A stretch of DNA of 64,000 nt. It comes from Cytophagaceae bacterium (GTDB lineage Bacteria > Bacteroidota > Bacteroidia > Cytophagales > Cytophagaceae). Where the stretch lies: contig JAQZBV010000026.1 in assembly GCA_029237685.1 (NCBI GenBank), positions 1-64,000 on the forward strand, written 5' to 3'. Of this stretch, positions 37,551 through 46,046 are shown piece by piece (position 1 is the stretch's first letter; every line of letters begins with the position of its first letter). The notes beneath the pieces are model-generated. The model saw only the letters and a program-made list of their open reading frames with translations, did no database searches and was not told the origin of the DNA. Position numbers and translations under genes: made by a program.

Positions 37551-38638
37551 TTTATATTTTTTGCTATAGTAAACGAAAACGTACTTCCTTCTCCAACTAC
37601 TGATTCCACTGTCATGTGTCCACGGTGCAATTCTATAATTTTCTTACAATTGGCCAATCCTATACCGTTTCCTTCGTATTGATCCCTTTGGTGCAAGCGT
37701 TGAAAGATTTCAAAGATCCGGTCAAAATGAATTTTATCGATTCCTATACCATTATCCTGAATGGAAAACTGCCATGCCTCTTCTTTTTCTTTGCAAGAAA
37801 TATTAATTGCTATTGCAGATTTTTTTTTCTTAAACTTCAACGCATTGGTCAATAGGTTCTGAAATACCTGGCGCATTTCTACCTCATAAGCATTGATGGT
37901 TGGTAATTGTTCGACTGTAATTTTTGCCGCTGAAGAGGTGATAACCTGTGAAAGATCATCGATGACTTCTTTTACCAACTTTGAAAAATCAACGGTCTTT
38001 ATTTCTCTGTCTCTTCCTAATCTTGAATAATCCAATAAAGCAGAAGTCAATTGACTCATGCGATGATTGGCTCGATTCATCACATCCAGGTATTTTAATG
38101 CAATTTCATCCAATTGATCTGAATAATCTTCCTTCAAAACACCTATATAGTTAGCGACCGTACGGATGGGTTCCTGTAAATCATGGGAAGCAATGTAGGC
38201 AAATTGTTCTAACTCTCTATTTTTCGCAGTCAATTCAGCCGTTCGTACTTTCACTTTCTCCTCTAATAAAGCATTGCTGTGTTGAAGAAAATATTCCGCT
38301 TGCTTTTGTTTCGTGACATCAAAAGATAATATTAAAACACCATCTGTTACAGGATCCATTCTTAATTCAAAATATCCGGTAGAGCCGTCCGGAAAATTAA
38401 ATTCATTAATCATCTGCACATGTTTCCGATCTGTCATGCATTGTTTCAGACTAGCAAACATCTCCGTAGTTTCTATTCCCGGATATTTTTCCATCATGGT
38501 ATAGCCCAATAATTCCTGTTTACTGTATTTCCCATGCAATGCCACGGTATTATTTACATATACATAACGCCAATCGCTGTCTACGATTTGCACGCCCTCT
38601 ATTATTTCATCAAAAACACTGTATTTATCCTGAGGCAT
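37547..38638 (-). CDS. PAS sensor histidine kinase
   Basis: The 363-residue protein has one PAS domain ([20 protein letters not shown] to [10 protein letters not shown]), a short coiled coil, HisKA with [16 protein letters not shown], and HATPase with [29 protein letters not shown] and [12 protein letters not shown]. Cytoplasmic, complete, no membrane span. It is the first gene of a two-gene unit with a response regulator. The PAS ligand is not evident. Confidence 0.93.
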   Translation of the reverse strand: MPQDKYSVFDEIIEGVQIVDSDWRYVYVNNTVALHGKYSKQELLGYTMMEKYPGIETTEMFASLKQCMTDRKHVQMINEFNFPDGSTGYFELRMDPVTDGVLILSFDVTKQKQAEYFLQHSNALLEEKVKVRTAELTAKNRELEQFAYIASHDLQEPIRTVANYIGVLKEDYSDQLDEIALKYLDVMNRANHRMSQLTSALLDYSRLGRDREIKTVDFSKLVKEVIDDLSQVITSSAAKITVEQLPTINAYEVEMRQVFQNLLTNALKFKKKKSAIAINISCKEKEEAWQFSIQDNGIGIDKIHFDRIFEIFQRLHQRDQYEGNGIGLANCKKIIELHRGHMTVESVVGEGSTFSFTIAKNIK

Positions 38639-38760
38639 TCCTGTTTCTTTTAATCCTTTATTGATGGATATTCAAAACAAGATAAATGTTTTATTGAATA
38701 AAATCAATGCTCTTTCAGCCGATATGCGCAGCCAATGAAGTAACTGTTTAAACACGCGTA

Positions 38761-40026
38761 TCAATCTTCACAACGCCACAACAATTGTTCTTCCGGCGTT
38801 GAATAATGATAATCGGGTTGCGTAAATTCTTTGACATAAATGACATCCAATCCTTGAATCGTTCGGTCCGGTTTTGCTTTTAAAATATACCAGCCATCGT
38901 CTTTAAATACACCGGGTGCAAACATTCCCCAACTCTGATCTAATCTTAAGCTGTAACCAATAAACCTCAACTGATCGGACAACTTACTATGAATAAAACT
39001 GAGGTTACTGAAATTCCAATCGAATACAAAAACGGTTAAAAAAATCAGCATTGCAGTCTGCGCATTTCTTAACCAAGAAGGCACAACAATAGATGGTTTC
39101 CAGGCTATAAAATTTTGTATGCGAAGCGCTATTGCTGAAACAATTATAATCAGGAGTGATCGCCCTTTCATAAACCAAAGATCGCCCCTATCCATGACAA
39201 AAGTAGGCAATATACCTAATGCTGTTACGATACCGATAAGAGGAAATAATCCGATGAATAAAGTAATGGAATTGAAAGCGTGAAATATAACAATCAATGC
39301 TACGGCAACCAATCGAAAGACAGAATGAGCAAAGGGTACGAAAAACAGAACAGGGATAAGCAATTCAAAATAGAAAGCGATGCGTGTCAATTCTTTCAAT
39401 AAACCGGGATGGTAATACAAATACTTGGTGATCGGATAAGCAATTTGGTCAAGACTATAGGTATAATATAAAGCCGTAAAATCACTGCTCCACTCAGGCC
39501 CTTTTAGCAAAGCAGATCCTGTATACAAATATGCCACTTGTACCAAATAAGCAAACAAAGCAACACTTGTCGGCATCACAACTATTTTAGGTACATAAGG
39601 CGAAGCTATACTATCGTAAGAGTAACGAAGACCCCATGGAATAAACATACACCAGAACAATACCATGCGCAACAAATCATCCCCGCCCTGTAGAATGAAC
39701 CCATTTCGATTATGAAGTGACAATAATAAAAACCAAGACAAAAAGGTAAACAATTGTGTGCGATACCCGATGAGCAACATCAAGGCGCAGAAGAAGGAAA
39801 GTAAAAACAAGATCAGTTGAACTTGCCAGAGACCACTCATGGTATGGACAGAAATGAAGTATTCGTTCCATCCGTAGCGAAATAACATTTCCAGCGGTAT
39901 TACACCGGTATCAGAATAGAAGGCTTCCAGATCAGTGGATCGAATGATCAGGTCGATCATAATGACAGCAGCCACGCCAATACGCATAAAGGCCAGGGCC
40001 CTTAAATCAAAAGACAAGTATTTCAT
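38761..40026 (-). CDS. HTTM (vitamin-K-dependent carboxylase-like) membrane protein
   Basis: The 421 residues have about ten helices. The N-terminal block DLRALAFMRIGVAAVIMIDL, AFYSDTGVIPLEML and LHNRNGFILQGGDDLLRMVL are diagnostic of the HTTM domain shared with vitamin-K-dependent gamma-glutamyl carboxylase. The C-terminus ends in LLWRCED. Bacterial HTTM proteins have unknown reactions. Stand-alone gene, with a hairpin terminator of the gene behind it lying just past its start codon side. Confidence 0.88.
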   Translation of the reverse strand: MKYLSFDLRALAFMRIGVAAVIMIDLIIRSTDLEAFYSDTGVIPLEMLFRYGWNEYFISVHTMSGLWQVQLILFLLSFFCALMLLIGYRTQLFTFLSWFLLLSLHNRNGFILQGGDDLLRMVLFWCMFIPWGLRYSYDSIASPYVPKIVVMPTSVALFAYLVQVAYLYTGSALLKGPEWSSDFTALYYTYSLDQIAYPITKYLYYHPGLLKELTRIAFYFELLIPVLFFVPFAHSVFRLVAVALIVIFHAFNSITLFIGLFPLIGIVTALGILPTFVMDRGDLWFMKGRSLLIIIVSAIALRIQNFIAWKPSIVVPSWLRNAQTAMLIFLTVFVFDWNFSNLSFIHSKLSDQLRFIGYSLRLDQSWGMFAPGVFKDDGWYILKAKPDRTIQGLDVIYVKEFTQPDYHYSTPEEQLLWRCED

Positions 40027-40042
40027 TGGTTAAAAAAAATAA

Positions 40043-40068
40043 GAAGCCGGTCCATCAAGACCGGCTTC
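40043..40068 (-). terminator. Intrinsic terminator of the Thr-rich protein gene
   Basis: GAAGCCGGTC-CATCAA-GACCGGCTTC is a perfect 10-bp stem. On the minus strand it is followed by ATTTTTTTT. It sits 14 bp after the stop of the Thr-rich gene and just before the HTTM start. Confidence 0.92.
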
Positions 40069-40081
40069 GATACATTCCTAA

Positions 40082-40540
40082 TTACATCGTTGTTCCTGTT
40101 GTTCCTCCTGTAGTAGTAGAAGTAGTTCCTGTGGTACCTGTAGTACCTGTAGTACGGGTTGTAGAACCGGTAGAACGTGTAGTAGAAGTACTTTTTGTAG
40201 AAGAAGTTGTTTTGGTAGTAGATGTTGTAGCAGTAGTTCCTGTACTGGAAGTAGTGCCTGTTGTAGAAGTTGTTCTGGTTGTGCTGCCAGTCGTACCGGC
40301 TGTGCTCGCATCGGTAGTTCCGTTGTGAGTGGTGCTTGTCGTACCATCGTTACCAGTTGTGGTGCTTGTAGTGGATGTGGTTCCTGTCCCGGACGTACTT
40401 CCTGTACCAGATGTAGTCGGATTACCAGTAGTCTGCGCAGTGCTACCTGTTGTATCCGCAAATGAATTTGTTCTGGTGAAACTCAATAATCCAACAGAAC
40501 CGCTTAAACATAAAGCAATAAATAAATGACTCTTTTTCAT
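40082..40540 (-). CDS. Secreted Thr/Ser-rich low-complexity protein
   Basis: The ATG at 40540 (MKKSHLFIALCLSGSVGLLS) gives 152 residues with a signal peptide ending near FTRTNSFA. The whole mature part is Thr, Ser and Gly with scattered Lys/Arg/Asn (e.g. TTSTTKTTSSTKSTSTTRST), without Cys. It is probably extended and surface-exposed, and could be heavily O-glycosylated, since Bacteroidota glycosylate at D-S/T-hydrophobic sites (inference; few such triplets are visible). Open frames on the other strand here come only from the repeat. It has its own terminator. Confidence 0.75.
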   Translation of the reverse strand: MKKSHLFIALCLSGSVGLLSFTRTNSFADTTGSTAQTTGNPTTSGTGSTSGTGTTSTTSTTTGNDGTTSTTHNGTTDASTAGTTGSTTRTTSTTGTTSSTGTTATTSTTKTTSSTKSTSTTRSTGSTTRTTGTTGTTGTTSTTTGGTTGTTM

Positions 40541-40669
40541 GGTAGTAAAATTTTGGTTGAAGATTTCACAACACATTCCAAAGACCGTGCCTTTGCTATT
40601 CCTGCATTTATTTACACTATTTAATAAATGTTAAAGGGAAACAATTACTCTCACTGTGCAAAAAATCCA

Positions 40670-41917
40670 CTATTCATTCTTCTTAATCAAATTGAGTTTG
40701 CGCAAGCGAGGAGCTTTAACCGCCGTATAGGCAACTACCAATAAAGTCATGCATCCTCCAAATACCACGGAAGGAATGGTCCCCATCAAGCGTGCAGCAA
40801 CACCGGATTCAAAAGCACCGATCTCATTAGAAGATCCAATAAACATAGAATTGACCGCCGATACTCTTCCCTTCATATGAGCAGGAGTCAGTGTTTGCAT
40901 AATAATAGAACGGATGACCACACTTACACTATCAAAAGCGCCACTCAATACAAGAAGCAGGAGAGAAAGATAGAAATATTCCGACCAGGCAAATAAAATC
41001 ATACACACACCAAATCCGGCCACTGATATGAGCAAGAGTTTTCCTGTGTTATACAAAGGGGGACGATAAATTTGATAAACAGCCATAGCGAAAGTACCCA
41101 AAGCAGGTGCTGCACGCAACAGCCCTAAACCCTGAGGCCCTGCATGTAAGATTTCTTCCGCAAATATAGGAAGCAAAGCGATGGCTCCGCCAAATAATAC
41201 GGCGAAGAGATCCAATGAAAGTGCTCCCAAAAATACCTGGTTGCTAAAAACAAATTTTACTCCGGCAAATATACTTTCCAACAAACGCTCCCCTGCTATG
41301 GGCAGAGGCTTGGGCTTGGGACTGATGAAGGTAATAGAGACTACAGCCATCATCAGCAGCGCAGCAGAAATAAAATAACTGGTGGCAAATCCGGTAAAAC
41401 CATAAATAACTCCGCTCATCGCTGCACCGGTCACTATAGACAATTGACCGATGGTGCTGTTCCAGGCAGAAGAATTCGGATATAAATGTTCGGGTACACA
41501 CTGAGTCATCAAACCAAACATAGCTGGTGAAATAAAACCTCGGGCAATACCTGTAATAAATATCAAGGTATAAATCGACAGTATAAGTTGGGCATTATTT
41601 TCTTGCTGAATGTTTGTAGACAAAATACCCAATGCCAAAGAACACAAAAACAAGGTCGCATAGGCTAGCCGCACAATGTGCTTGCGACTCGCCTTATCTG
41701 CCAGGTGTCCGGCATACAAACCCAGTGCAATAGCGGGTACTGCTTCGGCAAGCCCAATCATTCCCAAAGACAATGGATCTTTAGTAAGCATATAAATTTG
41801 CCAACCTACGAGCACACCTTGTATTCGAATGGCAACTGTAAATAGCACGCGGGCCATGATGAAAAACTGAAAGTCGCGGTGCTTTAATACGGCATATGGA
41901 TCTGTGTTTGATTTCAT
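40670..41917 (-). CDS. MFS transporter (MFS_3/EntS-like) under TPP-type riboswitch control
   Basis: The ORF track begins at 42058, but that overlaps a riboswitch and terminator. The ATG at 41917 (MKSNTDPYAVLKHRDFQFFI) gives 415 residues and ~12 helices. Motif A-like loop GHLADKASRKHIVRLAYATL and the later AHMKGRVSAVNSMFIGSSNE fit the enterobactin-exporter/MFS_3 family. Two thiamine-pyrophosphate-riboswitch-like elements with terminators precede it, so the substrate may be thiamine, a precursor or an analogue. That is inference from regulation, since this family is usually annotated as an exporter. Confidence 0.85.
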   Translation of the reverse strand: MKSNTDPYAVLKHRDFQFFIMARVLFTVAIRIQGVLVGWQIYMLTKDPLSLGMIGLAEAVPAIALGLYAGHLADKASRKHIVRLAYATLFLCSLALGILSTNIQQENNAQLILSIYTLIFITGIARGFISPAMFGLMTQCVPEHLYPNSSAWNSTIGQLSIVTGAAMSGVIYGFTGFATSYFISAALLMMAVVSITFISPKPKPLPIAGERLLESIFAGVKFVFSNQVFLGALSLDLFAVLFGGAIALLPIFAEEILHAGPQGLGLLRAAPALGTFAMAVYQIYRPPLYNTGKLLLISVAGFGVCMILFAWSEYFYLSLLLLVLSGAFDSVSVVIRSIIMQTLTPAHMKGRVSAVNSMFIGSSNEIGAFESGVAARLMGTIPSVVFGGCMTLLVVAYTAVKAPRLRKLNLIKKNE

Positions 41918-41960
41918 CTGCAATTTTCCCTTTAAAGATGCAATTAATGCATACAATAAA

Positions 41961-41988
41961 AAAGGGTTCCGTATGAACGAAACCCTTT
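41961..41988 (-). terminator. Terminator hairpin after riboswitch element 1
   Basis: On the minus strand AAAGGGTTTCG-TTCATA-CGGAACCCTTT is followed by TTTTATTG. It lies between riboswitch element 1 and the MFS gene start, where a transcription-attenuation hairpin is expected. Confidence 0.8.
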
Positions 41989-41991
41989 GAT

Positions 41992-42140
41992 GAATCTTTA
42001 AATCCCTACGGCAGCATGAACTGTTTTCCGATTCTGTGATGGTATACACAAGGGGCATAACATCTCAACAGATCCATACTTCAGCATGCAAGTGTCGGTT
42101 CTCCGGGTGACCTGACGGATCAGGAGCCCCTTAAAGATTC
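41992..42140 (-). promoter_or_regulatory. TPP-riboswitch-like element 1 (degenerate), proximal to the MFS gene
   Basis: On the minus strand the P1 arms GAATCTTTAA and TTAAAGATTC close the element. It opens with AAGGGGCTCC and ends CATGCTGCCGTAGGGATT, matching the thi-box end (CGTAGGGA). Inside, TTGAGATGTTATG stands where CTGAGA...ACC is expected, and GAATCGGAAAACAG where GAACCTGA..., so binding residues are altered. A longer P3 arm is present. It is clearly related to the element at 49714, but may be weakened or changed in ligand. Confidence 0.55.
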
Positions 42141-42311
42141 GTTGTATAGTAAGTATAGAAAATAGTATGCCATTGATCCAAAAACTATATTTATGCAGCA
42201 ATAAGCTACTTCTGGTAAAATTATTTTTAATGATTGATAAAAAGCCTCTACAATTCATCAGCTAGCTGGTTAATACACTACTCACACTTCTTATCAATTC
42301 TGGATATAAAA

Positions 42312-42341
42312 AAAGGATCCTGCTTTTCAGAGGGATCCTTT
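42312..42341 (-). terminator. Terminator hairpin after riboswitch element 2
   Basis: AAAGGATCC...GGATCCTTT with an 12-base loop, followed on the minus strand by an 8-base T-run. It directly follows riboswitch element 2, as in the other two elements. Confidence 0.85.
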
Positions 42342-42345
42342 GGTA

Positions 42346-42492
42346 AATCTTTAATTCCTTACGCAGTATGTATTACAGGCGCTAAAGGTATCTTCTCAGT
42401 TCTAGTGATGAAGCACCATATAAAGAGTCGGTAGTCATAGACTGTCTCAGTTGAGGGTTGCTGTTGTATATCCAAAAACCCTTTAAAGATTC
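42346..42492 (-). promoter_or_regulatory. TPP-riboswitch-like element 2 (distal, tandem)
   Basis: On the minus strand it starts CGAATCTTTAAAGGG and ends TACTGCGTAAGGAATTAAAG, with the internal thi-box block GAACTGAGAAGATACC. CTGAGA, ATACC, CTGTAAT and CTGCGTAAGGAA line up with the TPP consensus, but the ACCTGA block is shortened (GCGCCTGTAAT). It is followed by its own terminator, then ~170 bp later by element 1. A tandem arrangement on one leader is therefore likely. Confidence 0.6.
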
Positions 42493-42647
42493 GTTGTATA
42501 TATACTATTGAAAATTTTAAGCCTAATCAATCGATGAGGAGAAACAGAAGAAAATGAGCCAATTAGATCATGACAAAATAAAAACACATTAAAAAAAATA
42601 CCCAATTGCACAAAATATGATGACTCTATTACTCAAATTTCTGACAC

Positions 42648-43043
42648 CTATGAATCACTGGTCTTTCGTTGATCCTGGCTAACCAAAACATGTCGGCGCT
42701 TCAATATTTTTTTTCCTTTCATTTTCATGTAGCGCATGTACTCCTGATCAAAATTCTTTTCTGACAGGTCTTTCGCAGCAAAGATATTATTGTATACTAA
42801 CTTCCCTTTGGAATCTACGACCCACACTTCTACTTCTACAATGGTCTCTCCCATCAAAGAACTTTTGATATCAATATTGATCAATCCTGTAACGGGATAA
42901 GTAATGGCAGAGTCTACGACCTGAATAATATCCGGTTGAATCTCATTCTTCAATGCTTTGAGTTGATCCAGGGTCAGACTACTCTGAGCAGAAGTCCAGT
43001 GACTAATCAGCAAGAAGAGGCTTATGAATGCTGTCTTTTTCAT
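42648..43043 (-). CDS. Small secreted hypothetical protein
   Basis: The ATG at 43043 (MKKTAFISLFLLISHWTSAQ) gives 131 residues with a clear signal peptide cut after SAQ. The mature part has a beta-rich segment (ETIVEVEVWVVDSKGKLVYN) and a basic end (MKMKGKKILKRRHVLVSQ). The ORF-track start 11 codons earlier is less likely because it would bury the signal peptide. No family recognised. It lies just upstream of the tandem riboswitch leader, on the same strand. Confidence 0.65.
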   Translation of the reverse strand: MKKTAFISLFLLISHWTSAQSSLTLDQLKALKNEIQPDIIQVVDSAITYPVTGLINIDIKSSLMGETIVEVEVWVVDSKGKLVYNNIFAAKDLSEKNFDQEYMRYMKMKGKKILKRRHVLVSQDQRKTSDS

Positions 43044-43217
43044 GTCATTTTTCTTTAATCTGCTTAACGATCCCATAAGATACTAAAGATTAAAATTGAA
43101 CCCGCACGAACGGTTTAAAAAGAAGCGATCATACACTATTTTTGAAGATTTTTTAGCATTTTTAGAGGCCTGAAGGCTTTTAGAGAGCAACAAAATCACT
43201 TACACTTCAATAGAGCT

Positions 43218-43769
43218 ATGCCTATCGTACTAAATGAAGAGATCGTTTTCAACAATAAGCTTGTGGTTGAAAAAGCAACGATACAAGAAGACGAAAACAC
43301 ATCTTATACACGCCTTCGAATCAAAAGACAAGACGCATCGGCGGTATTGTTGTTCAATACCTTCACCAATAAAATTATACTGACCAGACAGTTTCGTTAT
43401 CCGGTGGCGGATCAAACGAATGAATACTTGCTTGAGCTGCTCGCAGGAAAAATAGATGAAGGAGAAGAACCACTAGAAGCAGCCATCAGAGAAGCCGAAG
43501 AAGAAACGGGATATACCATTAAAAAGGAAAACATTCGTTTCCTACTCTCCTGTTTCGCCTCTCCAGGTTATAGTTCCGAGCGCTTTCATATTTACTATGC
43601 TACCGTAACCCCTGCTGATCAACAATCAAAAGGCGGAGGACTAGCCAGCGAAAATGAACGTATAGAATTGGCGGAATTCGACTTGAATGAATTCAAATTG
43701 ATGGTAAAAGACGGACGGATACAAGACGCTAAAACCATATTGGCGGGTCTATATGCCTTTGCTGTTTAA
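43218..43769 (+). CDS. NUDIX hydrolase (ADP-ribose/GDP-mannose pyrophosphatase type)
   Basis: The 183 residues have a complete Nudix box GKIDEGEEPLEAAIREAEEETGY (G-x5-E-x7-REUxEExGU). The flanking RQFRYPVADQTNEYLLELLA and FASPGYSSERFHIYYA are typical of the NudK/ADPRase branch. It hydrolyses a nucleoside diphosphate linked to a sugar with a divalent metal. Single gene with a strong terminator behind. Confidence 0.9.
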   Translation: MPIVLNEEIVFNNKLVVEKATIQEDENTSYTRLRIKRQDASAVLLFNTFTNKIILTRQFRYPVADQTNEYLLELLAGKIDEGEEPLEAAIREAEEETGYTIKKENIRFLLSCFASPGYSSERFHIYYATVTPADQQSKGGGLASENERIELAEFDLNEFKLMVKDGRIQDAKTILAGLYAFAV

Positions 43770-43781
43770 GCAAAAAAAAAT

Positions 43782-43809
43782 AAGAACGGACAAAGGATTG
43801 TCCGTTCTT
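43782..43809. terminator. Bidirectional intrinsic terminator
   Basis: AAGAACGGACAA-AGGA-TTGTCCGTTCTT is a perfect 12-bp stem with an A-run upstream and TTTTATA downstream. It serves the convergent Nudix (+) and histone-like (-) genes. Confidence 0.93.
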
Positions 43810-43816
43810 TTATACA

Positions 43817-44137
43817 CTATGACTGTTTTTTAGTCGCTTTCTTTTTTGATGAAGCTTTCTTGGTCTTCTTAACAGCCTTCTTAACGGTTTTCGTAGCCTT
43901 GTCAACGACTTTCTTTGTCGCCTTTTTGATCGCTTTTTTGACCGCTTTGCCAGATGCTTTTTTGGAAACTTTCTTCGCTTTCTTTTCGCCTGTTCCAAGT
44001 TTATGAAGTACCTCCACCGCTAGTTCCAATGCTGCCGTCAATACTTTTCTTTTGCCTTTCTTAATTGCATCTTTTGCCAGTTGTTTAACATGGTCTATCG
44101 AAGATTCAGAAATAGCTTTAGCTTTCTTTTTTGCCAT
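43817..44137 (-). CDS. Histone H1-like Lys/Ala-rich nucleoid protein
   Basis: In the 106 residues, after a short N-terminal part (MAKKKAKAISESSIDHVKQL, then AALELAVEVLHKL) the protein becomes a run of Lys/Ala repeats (KKASGKAVKKAIKKATKKVV) like the C-terminal tail of histone H1 and bacterial Hc1-type proteins. Extremely basic, no Cys. Likely binds DNA non-specifically and compacts the nucleoid. Other frames here are shadows of the repeat. Confidence 0.82.
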   Translation of the reverse strand: MAKKKAKAISESSIDHVKQLAKDAIKKGKRKVLTAALELAVEVLHKLGTGEKKAKKVSKKASGKAVKKAIKKATKKVVDKATKTVKKAVKKTKKASSKKKATKKQS

Positions 44138-44339
44138 AGTAAATTTATTTGTTTTGAGTAAGGGATCTGTTGAATGAATATATCAATTATTCTATAAAAA
44201 CCAATATTATCTTTTTCATCCTTCCTCCAATTGGTATAAAACAACCAAAGCGAACCCAGAAATAAAAGGTTTCAAAGTGGTAATCAAAACAGAATTGCAT
44301 ATTTTAGTCCTCGCATTGGTGCAGCAAAGTCTAAAACAC

Positions 44340-45881
44340 ATGGCATTCCATAAACACTCTTTTCTTTTTACAGGCCTGTTGACCTTGTGCTTTTTTATCC
44401 TGAGTCTTTGGGGAATCCTCAACCATGAAATCTGGCTGGACGAAGCGCATAGTTTTACGCTGAGCAGAGACAGCGCTTCTTTTTGGGATTTGATAGTCAA
44501 CACCAGACAGGAAGGTCACCCGATGATCTGGTACATTTTGCTCTGGCTGATCACTAAAGTATCGCATGATGTGTTGTGCATGCAATTGCTGCATATCTTT
44601 ATCACTACCCTGTCCATTTTTTTAATGGCACGTTATGCACCCTTCAGCAAAATCAAGCAACTGTTGTTTGCCTTTAGCTATTTTTTCTTTTACGAGTACA
44701 ACATCATCAGTAGAAATTATGCGTTGGGTATACTGTTCATCACCTGTTATGCGTTGCTCCTCTGCCGTGAGCGAAAAAACTATCCTTTGATTGCCTTGAC
44801 TTTATTCCTGCTCGCCAATTCCCATTTCATTGCACTTATTTTGTCTATTCCATTGGCAGTGGTCTGTCTGCTGGAGATGCAACGAGAGGAAGCTGTCACA
44901 AAAAAAACGTGGGGCTTAGTCCTTACAGTAATGGCTACAGGTATACTCCTGGGGATTTTGCAAATACTTCCTGTAGAAGATACGATCTTCGCGCATGTAG
45001 CAAAACCTGCCTTCTTTAGTATGGATCGGCTGAGAGCATTTACTGTTCCCTTTAAAGCTTTTTATCACTTCCCGGATTTGCGAGAACCCTATCCATTGAA
45101 CACCAATATTTTCACCGCCAATAAACTCATAGGAACTGTTCTGGCACTGATTTTCCCTTTCATATTAATCAAGGCATTCGGAAATAAGCCGCTGTCTTTA
45201 CTGATTGTGCTGCTTACCTCTATTGGTATTTGTTCGTTCTTTTATACAGAGCTGATGTATAACTATACCGTAAGGCATTGGGGCTATATCTTTCTTGCTT
45301 ATTATGTGGCCGTATGGTTATCCTATGGATTGGATCAACGTAACTATACGCCATACCTCCACCGATTTATCCCTCCTTTTTTAACCAGGGAAAATAAATG
45401 GATCAGTCAGGGATTATTCTACAGCACATTGATTTTACAGGTCGTCGCGGCGGGTTATGCTTATACTATGGATCTTCAAAAAAACTTTTGCAATGCAAAA
45501 GAAGCGGCCCAGTATATTCAACAGCATCACTACGAAAATGAATTGATCATCCTCAGTAGCTTCAATGCCGGTGCAGCGGTATCGGCTTATTTGGACAAAC
45601 CCTTGTATTATCCTGAATATAAAGGCTGGGGAAGCTATGGAAAATGGACGGTCATGACCTGGCAAGTCAGTAAGGAAGAATTAATTGAACAGATTCATTC
45701 ACTTAACAACCACAAACAAGCCTATCTTTTGATGGATAGCGAAATTTTAACCATTGACAAACTAAGGGATGAAATTGTATTCAGTGACGAGTATTGTTCC
45801 ATACAATACATCACCCGTTTTGACGATGGTATAATCAACCATGAAAAATTTAAATTCTATAAAATCACTTACCTGAAATAA
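44340..45881 (+). CDS. Membrane glycosyltransferase-like protein (GT39/PMT fold)
   Basis: I prefer the ATG at 44340 (MAFHKHSFLFTGLLTLCFFI) over the ORF-track start. This gives 513 residues with about ten helices and the loop NHEIWLDEAHSFTLSRDS after helix 1, containing the D-E pair that in GT-C enzymes of the PMT/ArnT type sits at the active site (EIWLDEA). A soluble C-terminal domain follows (AAQYIQQHHYENELIILSSF). It probably transfers a sugar from a lipid carrier. Acceptor unknown. A hairpin terminator follows. Confidence 0.8.
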   Translation: MAFHKHSFLFTGLLTLCFFILSLWGILNHEIWLDEAHSFTLSRDSASFWDLIVNTRQEGHPMIWYILLWLITKVSHDVLCMQLLHIFITTLSIFLMARYAPFSKIKQLLFAFSYFFFYEYNIISRNYALGILFITCYALLLCRERKNYPLIALTLFLLANSHFIALILSIPLAVVCLLEMQREEAVTKKTWGLVLTVMATGILLGILQILPVEDTIFAHVAKPAFFSMDRLRAFTVPFKAFYHFPDLREPYPLNTNIFTANKLIGTVLALIFPFILIKAFGNKPLSLLIVLLTSIGICSFFYTELMYNYTVRHWGYIFLAYYVAVWLSYGLDQRNYTPYLHRFIPPFLTRENKWISQGLFYSTLILQVVAAGYAYTMDLQKNFCNAKEAAQYIQQHHYENELIILSSFNAGAAVSAYLDKPLYYPEYKGWGSYGKWTVMTWQVSKEELIEQIHSLNNHKQAYLLMDSEILTIDKLRDEIVFSDEYCSIQYITRFDDGIINHEKFKFYKITYLK

Positions 45882-45887
45882 AATTTT

Positions 45888-45923
45888 CGACCGATGGCCT
45901 ATCACCTGACAGGCCATCGGTCG
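45888..45923 (+). terminator. Terminator-like hairpin after the GT39-like gene
   Basis: CGACCGATGGCCT-ATCACCTGAC-AGGCCATCGGTCG is a perfect 13-bp stem beginning 7 bp after the stop codon. The trailing sequence is not a strong T-run, so it may end transcription inefficiently or protect the 3' end. Confidence 0.7.
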
Positions 45924-45940
45924 ATGTGAACCTCGTTTTT

Positions 45941-46030
45941 GGGTGTCAGGTTTTCAAACCTGACACTGTTGGACAATAGCAGGCAGTCAACGTTAACTCC
46001 ATCCGTGTCAGGTCTGAAGACCTGACACAC
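45941..46030. repeat. Paired-hairpin dispersed repeat, copy 1 (GTGTCAGG)
   Basis: Two hairpins lie 38 bp apart: GTGTCAGG-TTTTCAAA-CCTGACAC at 45943-45966 and GTGTCAGGTCTGAAGACCTGACAC at 46005-46028. The same layout, with CTGTT after the first hairpin and TCCGTGTCAGGTC at the second, recurs at 62120-62198. This REP/BIME-like element is probably multi-copy in the genome. Confidence 0.85.
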
Positions 46031-46046
46031 CAAGTCTAATAAAATT

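Noticed and set aside
40026-40328. ORF on + strand (Val/Pro-rich VVPVV repeats)
   Set aside because: It is the antisense frame of the Thr-rich secreted gene; composition follows from the repeat and the ORF has no start context.
40670-42058. 462-aa version of the MFS transporter
   Set aside because: The extra 47 codons run through a terminator hairpin and part of riboswitch element 1.
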